In this document: piece after piece, positions 17,036-25,263 of the stretch
Position numbering within the stretch: the stretch's first letter is position 1
How the letters are laid out: every line of letters begins with the position of its first letter
From: Phycisphaeraceae bacterium
GTDB taxonomy: Bacteria > Planctomycetota > Phycisphaerae > Phycisphaerales > UBA1924
Assembly (NCBI GenBank): GCA_019636535.1
Contig: JAHBXK010000022.1
Span: 1-60,003 of the forward strand
Length of the DNA stretch: 60,003 nucleotides
Direction of reading: 5' to 3'
Position numbers and translations under genes: made by a program
The notes under the pieces: generated by a model
Databases searched by the model: none
The model's input: only the letters and a program-made list of their open reading frames with translations
What the model was told of the DNA's origin: nothing

Positions 17036-17929
17036 ATGGACGAACGCCTCAAGCAGATCAAGGAAGGAGCGGGTCTCGACGAGTCCCGCATCAATCAAGA
17101 GTTCGTTGACGCGATCAAGAAGTACTCGACGCCGGTCTTGGTGGTCATCGCCGTGCTGGCCGGAGGCTACTTCTTCTATCACAAGCGCCAGCGCGATCGC
17201 GCGGCTTCGATCGACGCCGCGATGGTTCAGTTCGACTCGGCGTTCGCGTCGAGGTCGCCCGCGACGCTCCGCGCAGTCGCCGATGATGCGCCGTCATACT
17301 CAGGTGCGAAGGTCTTGGCCCTCCTGTCGCTCGGCGATCTGCATCTTGAAGCATTTCGGACCGGAGTTCCAAGCGGCGCCGATCTCGATGCCGACGGCAA
17401 CATCCGCACCGAGGGTCTGGCGTTTCTGACGCCGGACGAGCGCACCCAGCAGTTGCGCGAGGCCGAGCGGGCATTCCAGCGCGCAGCCGATCTTGTGCAG
17501 TCCGATCCGTCTCGGCGATTGGCGCTCTTGCAGGCACTCGGAGGGCTGGCCGCCGTTGATGAATCCCGCGGCGAGATCGACGCCGCGAAGGCTCGCTACG
17601 GTCGGATGGCCCAAATCGCTGAGTCCCACGGTCTCACGCCGTTGGCAAAGACGCTCCGCGGGTTGGCCGAATCCAGCGAGGCCCTGAAGTCCGCGCCGAG
17701 GCTGTACGCGGCGAACGAACTCGCCAGCGCCACCGCACCGGCGGTTCCGTTCTCGACAGGCCTTCAGAACATCCAGTTCCGCGACGCACAGGGCAACCCG
17801 ATCTCACCGCCCGGCATCGAGGCTGTGCCGATAGGCGATCCACAGCCCGTGCCAAGCCCCGCGCCTGAACCGACGCCAGCCGAAACACCGGGGGCCGAGC
17901 CGACTTCTGAGCCAGAGGCCAACCCCTGA
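17036..17929 (+). CDS. Membrane-anchored tetratricopeptide-like protein
   Basis: A 297-residue protein with a cytoplasmic N-terminal stretch, one membrane helix (TPVLVVIAVLAGGYFFYH, about residues 31-48) and a periplasmic or lumenal part of helical repeats (LREAERAFQRAADLVQ, AALLQALGGLAAVDESRGEI region). The layout resembles the YfgM/ancillary SecYEG family (TPR_21), in which one membrane helix precedes TPR repeats. The last ~45 residues are Pro/Glu-rich and unstructured. The ATG at 17036 is chosen because the next residues lead directly to the helix. The link to YfgM is inference from layout. Confidence 0.7.
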   Translation: MDERLKQIKEGAGLDESRINQEFVDAIKKYSTPVLVVIAVLAGGYFFYHKRQRDRAASIDAAMVQFDSAFASRSPATLRAVADDAPSYSGAKVLALLSLGDLHLEAFRTGVPSGADLDADGNIRTEGLAFLTPDERTQQLREAERAFQRAADLVQSDPSRRLALLQALGGLAAVDESRGEIDAAKARYGRMAQIAESHGLTPLAKTLRGLAESSEALKSAPRLYAANELASATAPAVPFSTGLQNIQFRDAQGNPISPPGIEAVPIGDPQPVPSPAPEPTPAETPGAEPTSEPEANP

Positions 17930-17991
17930 TGACGGGATCGATGTCGCAGGGCTCGCTCCGTCGAACGCAAAGCGCCCGGGACGCTTGATCC

Positions 17992-19422
17992 GTGTCCTCA
18001 ACATCAGGCCCGCGAGATGATGCCACGCCCAAACGCCCCCGATCGGGCGGCGACACTCCGCGTAGCAACCCTCTGATTTCCCGGGGCGGCAAACTCGATG
18101 TCGAGGCGCTGCGCCGGGCAGTCCACCAATCTCCATCTGCGCCGACCGGAGGTTCATCCGAAACTCAGGACGACGCCGGCCCGGTCCTCGCCGACGCGAC
18201 CGATGCCCAGACCGATGCGGCCACTCGAGCGGCAGACGACGATGCGCCCAACCGCGTCGTCTTTGTGCTGCAGCGCGACCTGCAGACACGGCTGGACAAG
18301 TATCTCGCCAGCCGAATCGGTTTCATGAGCCGCAGTCAACTCCAGCGCCTCATCGATGAGGGCGGCGTCACGGTGAACGGCCGCCGGCCCAAGTCGTCGA
18401 CGAACCTGCGTATCAATGACCGAGTCGAGGTCTTCGTTCCTCCTCCCCCCGCGACCGACATCGTGCCGGAACCGATCCCGCTCGACGTGCTGTTCGAGGA
18501 CGAGCACATCATCGTGCTGAACAAGGCACCGGACATCATCGTCCATCCCGCACGATCACACCTGTCGGGAACGCTGATCAATGCCTTGGCGTGGCACTTC
18601 GGCAACGTCAGTTCCGGCGCACTTTCTGCGGTCGGAAAGGAGTTCGCAAGGCCCGGCGTTGTTCACCGGCTTGATCGCGGCACCTCGGGCTTGATCGTGT
18701 TTGCCAAGAACGATGAGGCCCACTGGAAACTCGCGCGTCAGTTCGAGGTGCGAACCGTGGACAAGCGGTATCTCGCGCTGGTCCACGGAATCATGCAGCC
18801 GGCGATCGACACGATCGATCTTCCGCTGGGCCCGCACCCGTCTCGCGAGAAGGGATACCGCGAGAAGTACGTTGTGCGGCACGACCAACTCGGCAAGGCG
18901 GCGCTGACCGTGTACCGGGTTCGCGAGACCTACCCGGCCCCCGAGGGGCTCTCCGCCGCTCGGCGTGACGGGTCACCCTCAGACCCCGGACGGGGCTTCA
19001 CGCTTGTCGAACTGGAACTGAAAACCGGCCGGACACACCAGATTCGTGTCCATCTCTCCCACCTGGGGTACCCAATCGTGGGGGATGACATGTACGGCGG
19101 CACGGCGGCACTCACACCGGCGATGCTTGCATCGGGATCCGATGGCTCTCAAGCGCTGCTGGCACGTCAGGCACTCCATGCCACGACGCTCACCTTTGCA
19201 CACCCGGTGAGCGGGCAAAGGATGTACTTTCTCGCGCCGTTGCGTGCCGACATGGCCTCGGCGGTGAGCACGTTGCGTTCGTGGAGCCCTGCCGAGCGTG
19301 GCAACGCACCGCCGCCGCCCGGTGCGACGGTCGATCTTGCTATGCTGCTACCTTCGTCGGACGCTCGGTCGACCGACAGACCGTTGCTTGGAAAGCCACC
19401 AGCAGGCGAGCACTCACCATGA
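17992..19422 (+). CDS. RluD-type 23S rRNA/tRNA pseudouridine synthase
   Basis: Converts uridine to pseudouridine in structured RNA. The 476-residue protein has a disordered, charged N-terminal extension (~1-85), an S4 RNA-binding domain (LDKYLASRIGFMSRSQLQRL, then GGVTVNGRRPKSSTNLRIND) and a RluA/RluD catalytic domain with HRLDRGTSGLIVFAKND containing the catalytic Asp. Later family motifs are LKTGRTHQIRVHLSHLGYPI and GDDMYGG. The N-terminal extension and an insertion around GLSAARRDGSPSDPG make it larger than E. coli RluD. GTG is the likely start. Its stop overlaps the ATG of the following lipoprotein gene. A second paralogue lies at 26633. Confidence 0.9.
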   Translation: MSSTSGPRDDATPKRPRSGGDTPRSNPLISRGGKLDVEALRRAVHQSPSAPTGGSSETQDDAGPVLADATDAQTDAATRAADDDAPNRVVFVLQRDLQTRLDKYLASRIGFMSRSQLQRLIDEGGVTVNGRRPKSSTNLRINDRVEVFVPPPPATDIVPEPIPLDVLFEDEHIIVLNKAPDIIVHPARSHLSGTLINALAWHFGNVSSGALSAVGKEFARPGVVHRLDRGTSGLIVFAKNDEAHWKLARQFEVRTVDKRYLALVHGIMQPAIDTIDLPLGPHPSREKGYREKYVVRHDQLGKAALTVYRVRETYPAPEGLSAARRDGSPSDPGRGFTLVELELKTGRTHQIRVHLSHLGYPIVGDDMYGGTAALTPAMLASGSDGSQALLARQALHATTLTFAHPVSGQRMYFLAPLRADMASAVSTLRSWSPAERGNAPPPPGATVDLAMLLPSSDARSTDRPLLGKPPAGEHSP

Positions 19423-20894
19423 AAAGAGCATCACGAACGATCGAGAGTCCGTCGGTCCATCGGCACACGCCGCAGAGCGGCCGGGGCGCACTCTTTGCGT
19501 GCGGCCGGGCCTCTGGACTCGCTGGCGCGCTCGCCACGTTGGCGATGATGACCACCGCGACGGTTGGGTGCGCTGGGGGCGGCAAGGGAGGCTCGGACGG
19601 CGCACCGGCCAGCCCTTCTGCGATCGCGGGTCGATACATCATCGCGATCGGTGATGCCCACATGGACGCCGATGCGTTCGTTTCGCGCAGCCTTGGTTCG
19701 TTCGATCCGTACAGCCGGGACAACCTGACGATCGTCACCTTGCCGATCCAGGAACCCAACACGCCGTTTGCACAACTGCCGGTCTCGAATTCGGCTCTCG
19801 CCACACCGGCCTGCCTGACGGTGTCGAACGACGGTCGGTTCGCGTACGTCGTTGAAGCTCGCGGACCGGCGCCCGATTCGGCCATGACGCTCGACGACCT
19901 TCCGCCCGGCGAGAACCTCACGGTTGTGAGTCTGCGCGACCCCTTGCTGCCGGAAGTCGTGTCAGAGGTCTACGTCGGGACCGAGCCAACGAGTGTGAGC
20001 GTGCGAGAGACCGGCGACCTGGCGGCGATCGCCACGCGTACGCCCGGGCAGCAGATCGTGATCGTTGTGCTCCGCAACGGCGTGCCTGTCCCGGCCCACA
20101 ACGGTGAGCCGGATGTACTCGCCTGGCCGCTGCTGGGTGTACAGGACGGGTCAAGCGCCCGGCCTTCGAGCGTCCATTGGCTGCCCGGCTCGGGTGATTC
20201 GGCTGCGCTGGCGGTGACCGTTCCCGATCGCGGAGAGGTGATGTTCTATCGCGTTCAGCGTGATGCGGGCGAGCCGACGCTCGCGCCATGGGGCGACGCG
20301 GTTGCGTGCGGTCGTTACATCCAACAGGGCGTGTTTACGCCCGACGGTCGGTACTTCATCGCGCTTGATCGCGGCGAACGGCCCGATCCTGACCGGCTCT
20401 CCGTCGGCCTCAACCCCGGTGGGCTGAGCGTTATCCGCGTCGGATCGTCCGTGCAGATCGACTCTCGCACCGTCGGGCTACGCGAACCCCACACGGTCGT
20501 TTCCACAACACGCACTTCGCCCGTGCCGGTAGGAATCACGATTTCTTCCGATGGCCGGTTGATCGCCACGACGAGCCTACATCGCTCGACGGGCACACAG
20601 TCCATCGACGGCTTGAGCGGCGGCGCCATTCAGTTGCATCGGTTCGATCCGGCGCGCGGAACCCTGAACACAATCGGTGAGTTTCCCGTCAACGGAGTGC
20701 CGGGTGGCGTGTCGTTCGACGCTTCCGACCGCTTCGTGACGGTCACACAGTTCCGTTCATTCGACCCGAGCGCCATCGACGGGGAATTGGCCTTCTGGCG
20801 GGTTCTCGGCACGGGCGATCAAACGAGGCTGGAAGCGATGGACTTCTTCGTGGGCCTAGGCAAGGGACCGCACGCGGTCAGGATCGTGCGCTGA
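19419..20894 (+). CDS. Beta-propeller lipoprotein
   Basis: A 491-residue exported protein. An arginine-rich start and a hydrophobic stretch (LAGALATLAMMTTATVGCAG) end in a lipobox-like cysteine near residue 49, so it is probably a lipoprotein. The rest is a repeated beta-sheet sequence of the YVTN/lactonase-like propeller type: SNDGRFAYVVEARG, TPDGRYFIALDRG, SSDGRLIATTSLHR, each a turn followed by strands. No lactonase active-site residues were identified, so no enzymatic claim is made. Its ATG overlaps the TGA of the pseudouridine synthase, which suggests co-translation of two unrelated proteins. Confidence 0.75.
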   Translation: MKRASRTIESPSVHRHTPQSGRGALFACGRASGLAGALATLAMMTTATVGCAGGGKGGSDGAPASPSAIAGRYIIAIGDAHMDADAFVSRSLGSFDPYSRDNLTIVTLPIQEPNTPFAQLPVSNSALATPACLTVSNDGRFAYVVEARGPAPDSAMTLDDLPPGENLTVVSLRDPLLPEVVSEVYVGTEPTSVSVRETGDLAAIATRTPGQQIVIVVLRNGVPVPAHNGEPDVLAWPLLGVQDGSSARPSSVHWLPGSGDSAALAVTVPDRGEVMFYRVQRDAGEPTLAPWGDAVACGRYIQQGVFTPDGRYFIALDRGERPDPDRLSVGLNPGGLSVIRVGSSVQIDSRTVGLREPHTVVSTTRTSPVPVGITISSDGRLIATTSLHRSTGTQSIDGLSGGAIQLHRFDPARGTLNTIGEFPVNGVPGGVSFDASDRFVTVTQFRSFDPSAIDGELAFWRVLGTGDQTRLEAMDFFVGLGKGPHAVRIVR

Positions 20895-20977
20895 GCCACA
20901 GTTTCACCCGTTCAACAGCGCTTCGTTGAGATCCCCGGACGCTTGGCCACACTCTTCGGCCTAGGAAAAGCACGGGG

Positions 20978-21005
20978 TTGCATTGCTCAACCCACCTGTT
21001 AGACT
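20978..21005 (+). promoter_or_regulatory. Possible promoter of the FG-GAP/dockerin gene
   Basis: TTGCAT (20978-20983), a 16-base spacer, then TAGACT (21000-21005). The position, ~60 bases ahead of the gene, is plausible; the sequence match is modest. Confidence 0.35.
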
Positions 21006-21068
21006 GGCCGATTCTCAGGAGAGCGTGATACCTGATTAGCCGCTCGGAATTGTGCTGGAGATCAGTGG

Positions 21069-22562
21069 ATGCCAAGGCTGAGTCCGCTGTCGAAGAGGTC
21101 TTTGTGCGCGTGTACGACTGCGACTGCCCTGTTTGGGTGGCCCAATTCGTCACTTGGGCATGGGTGCGCCGTACAGTTCCAGCCTCGCACGCTCATTCCT
21201 GCATCGCCGGGCTCATACGCGGTCTTGATGCGCGACCTGTCGGGCAATGGTCTCAAGGACATTGCTACCGCGAACAGCGTGTCCAACAACGTGAACCTCT
21301 GGCTTGACGGTCCCGGCGGGCTTCCCCCAGCCGCCTCGATCACCACGCCGGGCTCACCCAGCTCGCTCGTTGCCGGCGAACTCAACGGTCAGCCGGGGCT
21401 GGACCTCGCGGTTACGGGCTTCTCAAGTAATGGCGTGTACGTGCACAGCGCCCCAGCCAACTCGGCTATACCACAGGCACCTGCATTCTTAAACGCCGGC
21501 CCACAACCGTTTGGGATCGTGGCCGCGGACTTCAATGCGGACGGCCGTCTCGATCTGGCCGTGAGCAACTTTGGGACTTCCACGGTCTCGGTCTTGCTCG
21601 CCAACGGCACGGGCGGCTTCCTTCCGCGCCAGGCCCATTCGGTTGGATCGGCGAACCTGTCGCTCGCCACAGGCGACTTTAACGGCGACGGCTTGCCCGA
21701 CTTGGCGGTCGCCAACTTCCATGCCGGCACGGTCTCGGTGCTGCTCAACCTTGGCAACGGCACGTTCTCTCCACACGCGACCTACTCGGCCGGAAATGCG
21801 CCGCGCGGGATCACCACAGCAGACTTCAACGGAGACGGACGAGACGATCTTGCTGTGGCGAGCACGGCAGACGGCACCGTTTCGACGTTGATCAATGCGG
21901 GAGACGGGACGTTCTTGGCACGCCAGGTCTGGCCGGTGGGAGCCTCGCCACAAGCCGTGACGGTTGGTGATGTCAACAACGACGGCATTCTTGATCTGGT
22001 CGTGCCCAACTTTGACGGCGGAACGGTCTCTGTGCTTGTTGGCACGGGAGGGGGCATCTTCCGCCCTCAGATTCAGTTCGCAGTCGGAGCACAACCGACC
22101 GCGGTCGCGATCGGCGACATCGACCGCGACGGTCGGCCAGACCTCGTGGTCTCAACGTACTCCGGGTACCTCTCGATCCTGCTCAACGCAACACCTACAG
22201 CCGCCTTCACGTCGCATCCAGCCTCGATCGCCCGCGTTCGGGGACAGATGGCTGTTTATGAGGTGACGGCCGGACCTCCTCCGGGACAACCCCTTCATGT
22301 TCGTTGGTTCAAGGACGGTATCGCCATGAACGACGGGCCACGAATCAACGGAAGCGCGAGCACGCGGCTCCAGGTGCTCGTCGACGGCCAAGTTGACGCA
22401 GGCACATACGAAGCCCGGTTGAGTTCTCTTTGCGGGACGGTCCGCAGTCTGCCGGCGTATCTTGTTGTAGACGATTGCCCCGCCGACTACAACGCCGATG
22501 GAGCAGTGGACCTTGCGGATCTGCTCGACTTCCTTGGCTTCTGGCAAGTCGGCTGCCCTTGA
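21069..22562 (+). CDS. Secreted FG-GAP/VCBS-repeat protein with dockerin-like C-terminus
   Basis: A 497-residue protein with an N-terminal Ser/Ala hydrophobic stretch (CACTTATALFGWPNSSLG) as a probable signal. Five or six FG-GAP/VCBS repeats follow, each about 45-50 residues, with a DxNxDGxxD calcium-binding-type core: ADFNADGRLDLAV, GDFNGDGLPDLAV, ADFNGDGRDDLAV, GDVNNDGILDLVV, GDIDRDGRPDLVV. They usually form a beta-propeller involved in surface adhesion. An Ig-like segment follows (~380-460). The C-terminus is a single dockerin-like half, DYNADGAVDLADLLDF, ending in GCP. It belongs with the two other Cys-ending dockerin proteins in this window. Confidence 0.85.
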   Translation: MPRLSPLSKRSLCACTTATALFGWPNSSLGHGCAVQFQPRTLIPASPGSYAVLMRDLSGNGLKDIATANSVSNNVNLWLDGPGGLPPAASITTPGSPSSLVAGELNGQPGLDLAVTGFSSNGVYVHSAPANSAIPQAPAFLNAGPQPFGIVAADFNADGRLDLAVSNFGTSTVSVLLANGTGGFLPRQAHSVGSANLSLATGDFNGDGLPDLAVANFHAGTVSVLLNLGNGTFSPHATYSAGNAPRGITTADFNGDGRDDLAVASTADGTVSTLINAGDGTFLARQVWPVGASPQAVTVGDVNNDGILDLVVPNFDGGTVSVLVGTGGGIFRPQIQFAVGAQPTAVAIGDIDRDGRPDLVVSTYSGYLSILLNATPTAAFTSHPASIARVRGQMAVYEVTAGPPPGQPLHVRWFKDGIAMNDGPRINGSASTRLQVLVDGQVDAGTYEARLSSLCGTVRSLPAYLVVDDCPADYNADGAVDLADLLDFLGFWQVGCP

Positions 22563-22637
22563 TCGAGGCTGCGCACGCTCGCCGGTCACAAGATCGGCCG
22601 AGTACCTCCTTGACCGCTCTCTTGAGTTAAAGAAGAC

Positions 22638-22662
22638 GAGGGCGCTCTAGGTGAGCGCCCTC
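22638..22662. terminator. Convergent hairpin between dockerin and PEP-CTERM genes
   Basis: A 9-bp perfect stem GAGGGCGCT / AGCGCCCTC with a 7-base loop lies between the two convergent stop codons (22562 and 22696). On the minus strand it is followed by CGTCTTCTTT, a weak U-tract. It could terminate both genes. Confidence 0.55.
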
Positions 22663-22695
22663 GCAGTGAAATGCTACGAGCTATTGGCCGATTTT

Positions 22696-23385
22696 TTACC
22701 GACGGCGACGGACGGCAACCAAGCCACCCAAGCCGAGGAGCATCATTGCGCCAGGGGCAGGGATGAACTCATAGATCACCATCACATTGCCTTGGCCGTT
22801 GAGCGGGCTGAACGTGGTCGAGACGCCGCTCTGCTGGGAGAGGGTGAGGATCTGATTCGTCATCACATCGATGTCAAAGGTGCCAGCACCAACGAAACCT
22901 GCGAAGAAGAGCGGGTTGATGAACCCCATGCTCATGGCTGACGCAGGCACGCCGTTCTGCAGATCGCTGTCCGCTCCGCCCGCGTCCCACTGGTTCGGCG
23001 AATCACCGTCATCCGGCCCGAGGTTGAAGACGTAGTTGTTGACCGCCGACACGGTCGGAGCGACAGGCTGGAACGCGACATCCAGCAACGTCACGTCGGC
23101 GGAACTGATCATGGCGTTCGCACCGAACGTCGCGATGACATTCGCCGGCTCTGGAGATTCGTTGTCGACACCGATCGCGCCACCGGCCACGTCAAAGGTC
23201 AGCTTGACCTTGATCGAGATCAGATCGCTGAGCGCGCCGCCGAACTTGTTGAACGTCACCGAATCCGTGTAAGCCGGGACGTTGTTCACGACGCCGAAAT
23301 TCTGCGTCTGCATGATGACGAAGCCGTTCGCGGCACCCGCCGCGGCCAGTACGGCTGCGCACATCGCTCCCAATTGGTACTTCAT
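22696..23385 (-). CDS. PEP-CTERM-like exported protein 1
   Basis: A 229-residue secreted protein. Residues 1-22 are a classic signal peptide (KYQLGAMCAAVLAAAGAANG). A beta-rich domain follows, and the C-terminus is a sorting tail: YEFIPAPGAMMLLGLGGLVA plus a closing run of basic residues (VRRRR), like PEP-CTERM tails recognised by exosortase. The PEP motif itself is replaced by IPAPG, common in planctomycetes. AGGAG lies 6-10 bases before the ATG at 23385. No ligand or function can be named. Confidence 0.85.
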   Translation of the reverse strand: MKYQLGAMCAAVLAAAGAANGFVIMQTQNFGVVNNVPAYTDSVTFNKFGGALSDLISIKVKLTFDVAGGAIGVDNESPEPANVIATFGANAMISSADVTLLDVAFQPVAPTVSAVNNYVFNLGPDDGDSPNQWDAGGADSDLQNGVPASAMSMGFINPLFFAGFVGAGTFDIDVMTNQILTLSQQSGVSTTFSPLNGQGNVMVIYEFIPAPGAMMLLGLGGLVAVRRRR

Positions 23386-23461
23386 CTCGCTCTCCTGTCT
23401 GCGAACTCGTAGGCTGCCCAATGAACCACGCTCGAACAATGAGCCGGCCCTAGGCTTTCCC

Positions 23462-23488
23462 AGTTTATCACACCCACGACAATGTCAA
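23462..23488 (-). promoter_or_regulatory. Possible promoter of PEP-CTERM protein 1
   Basis: Minus-strand TTGACA (23483-23488), a perfect -35 match, then TAAACT (23462-23467) after only 15 bases. The short spacing lowers confidence. Confidence 0.4.
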
Positions 23489-23617
23489 CCCCAATTCGGG
23501 CGGAAGTTCGTGAAGTTCCGGAATGTCATCTCCGCTCGCTTACAGCGCAAATCGACTACAAATCTCTGTTAGACTGCGAGTTAGAGGCAACCAACGAGAA
23601 TCCGACGCTCCCCCAAA

Positions 23618-23656
23618 ACTGGGGAAAAGAAACAGGCCACCCTGAGGGTGGCCTGT
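23618..23656 (-). terminator. Intrinsic terminator of PEP-CTERM protein 2
   Basis: On the minus strand an 11-bp perfect stem (ACAGGCCACCC / GGGTGGCCTGT) with a 3-base loop is followed by TTCTTTTCC. It begins about 37 bases after the stop codon of the gene at 23694-24359. Confidence 0.85.
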
Positions 23657-23693
23657 CGGTTAGTCGTGCGTTCGAGATCGTTCAGCCGCGGAT

Positions 23694-24359
23694 TTAAGCG
23701 TGCCGACGGCGGCGTCCCGCAACCATGCCAGCCAGACCCAGCAGCGCCGCCGAGCCGGGAGCGGGAATGAACTCGTAAGTGATCATGACGTTCGCGCCCG
23801 CCTCGGTGCGGAACTGCTGGAGCACGTTGCCGGGGCCGCTCGCACTGGAAGTGCCGAGTGCGGCGAGATTGAAGTTGACCATGCCATTGCCCACGAACCC
23901 CGCGGCAACCAGATCGGTCGGCGGATCGGTCAGCATCTGCGACGCCTGATCGGTGTTCATGAGATTGAGTTGCGCGAATCCCGAAGTGCCGGCGAAATCG
24001 ACGACACCATCGAACGCGGTCGCGTTGAATGCACCGCCGGCGAGAGGCAGCACGACGACGTTCAGCCCGCCCGGCCCGGTCAGGGTGATTTGGGCGCTCA
24101 CGTTGTAGTTGATCACACTCGGAGCCGCATCGAGGCTCTCAGCGCTTGCGTCGCCTTCGATGTTGCCAGTCAGCTTGATCGTGACCTTGGTCAACACCTG
24201 ATTGGGGAACAACACCGGGTCCCACTGCGGCAACTGGAGCGGCGAGTTCCAGTTGGTCGTCTGCAGTGGGATATTGGCCTGGTACATGACCGAGCCGGCG
24301 TGCGCGGCACCAGCCGAGAGGGCCAGAACAGCCGCGGATGCAATTAGTCGAGTCTTCAT
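23694..24359 (-). CDS. PEP-CTERM-like exported protein 2
   Basis: A 221-residue secreted protein with a clear signal peptide (KTRLIASAAVLALSAGAAHA, residues 2-21), a beta-rich middle resembling the choice-of-anchor E type and a C-terminal sorting tail (YEFIPAPGSAALLGLAGMVA, then GRRRRHA). The anchor regions of this and the preceding protein are nearly interchangeable: the segment before the hydrophobic run reads MITYEFIPAPG here and MVIYEFIPAPG there. The body sequences differ, so this is not a simple duplication. A purine-rich leader (GAGGAAAGGGAA) precedes the ATG at 24359. Confidence 0.85.
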   Translation of the reverse strand: MKTRLIASAAVLALSAGAAHAGSVMYQANIPLQTTNWNSPLQLPQWDPVLFPNQVLTKVTIKLTGNIEGDASAESLDAAPSVINYNVSAQITLTGPGGLNVVVLPLAGGAFNATAFDGVVDFAGTSGFAQLNLMNTDQASQMLTDPPTDLVAAGFVGNGMVNFNLAALGTSSASGPGNVLQQFRTEAGANVMITYEFIPAPGSAALLGLAGMVAGRRRRHA

Positions 24360-24458
24360 AGCAATTTCCCTTTCCTCTTCGATTGGTGCTTCGGGTGCGA
24401 GAGAACCACGCTGGCTGCCGTGAATGACCAGTTCAAACGAATCGGCAACCGACAGGAC

Positions 24459-24486
24459 AGAATACCACTCAACTCGGGGAGTTCAA
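24459..24486 (-). promoter_or_regulatory. Possible promoter of PEP-CTERM protein 2
   Basis: Minus-strand TTGAAC (24481-24486), a 16-base spacer, then TATTCT (24459-24464), about 100 bases before the ATG. Each box matches the sigma-70 consensus at four of six positions. Confidence 0.35.
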
Positions 24487-24597
24487 GCCGTTTCGGGCAA
24501 ACCCGCAGCAAATCCGATGGAGTAGGCCGAACAACCGATCCGCGTCCGATAACATCGCTGGAAAATCGACCTCGATCTCGGCAGCCGCCGCTACCGT

Positions 24598-25197
24598 TCA
24601 CTTCTTGGCATCGTCGTCGAGGTCCGAAAAGTCGATGTCGAAGTCGCTTTCGCTCAGGTCGGCCAGCAGGCTGTCCTCGTCGATGGGCTTTGCCTTCTTC
24701 TGGGCAGGCGAGCCGCCTGCCTGAACGGAGGGAGCATCCTTGAGCGGCGGCGCCATGGGCTGCGCAGCAGGCTTAGGAGAAGTCGCCTGAGTTGCTGGAG
24801 CGGCCTGCCCCGTCCAAGTCGGAACCCCCTCGATGGCCGGGGTTGTGTCCGCGGATACGGCACCGGAGGCGTAGGCATCAGCGGGCTTGATGTCCTTAGG
24901 GTGGCCGTCGATTCGAACGACAAAGACTACCGGGCCAACGGCCAATAGGTCGCCGGGGATCAGTTCCCGGGACTTGACACGCTCGCCGTTGACGTGCGTG
25001 CCGTTGCTGGATCCGAGATCGCGCACGACCAGTTCGTCGTCTTCGTCCACAGAAAGTTCGCAGTGTCGCCGAGAGACGCTGGCAAGGGGAATTCGGACCT
25101 TTGCATCATCGCCCCGACCAAGCACCACCGGGAGCGCCGGGACTGGGAACTCGCGAGAAGTCCCCTCGGCGGTCACCATGACGAGTGAGAGGTTCAC
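24598..25197 (-). CDS. FHA-domain protein
   Basis: A 199-residue protein whose first ~100 residues form an FHA (phosphothreonine-binding) domain: GRGDDAKVRIPLASVSRRHC with the conserved Arg and SRRH, then LRDLGSSNGT equivalents (VVRDLGSSNGTHVNGERV). Residues ~105-165 are an Ala/Pro/Gln-rich flexible linker, and the last ~25 are strongly acidic (DLSESDFDIDFSDLDDD). Such proteins often read kinase signals. The kinase partner is not in this window. It is divergent from the HemW-like gene, with a short shared upstream region. Confidence 0.92.
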   Translation of the reverse strand: MNLSLVMVTAEGTSREFPVPALPVVLGRGDDAKVRIPLASVSRRHCELSVDEDDELVVRDLGSSNGTHVNGERVKSRELIPGDLLAVGPVVFVVRIDGHPKDIKPADAYASGAVSADTTPAIEGVPTWTGQAAPATQATSPKPAAQPMAPPLKDAPSVQAGGSPAQKKAKPIDEDSLLADLSESDFDIDFSDLDDDAKK

Positions 25198-25263
25198 GGG
25201 GCTCTATCCTTGTGGTTTTGGCTGCCCTTGGGGGAGCCTGCGGGGCTAGATCAACACGGAACA

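Larger units (their letters stand above)
23386..23693. other. Region between two PEP-CTERM genes
   Basis: These 308 bases hold the promoter candidate of the 22696-23385 gene (23462-23488) and the terminator of the 23694-24359 gene (23618-23656). No coding sequence is supported. Confidence 0.6.
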
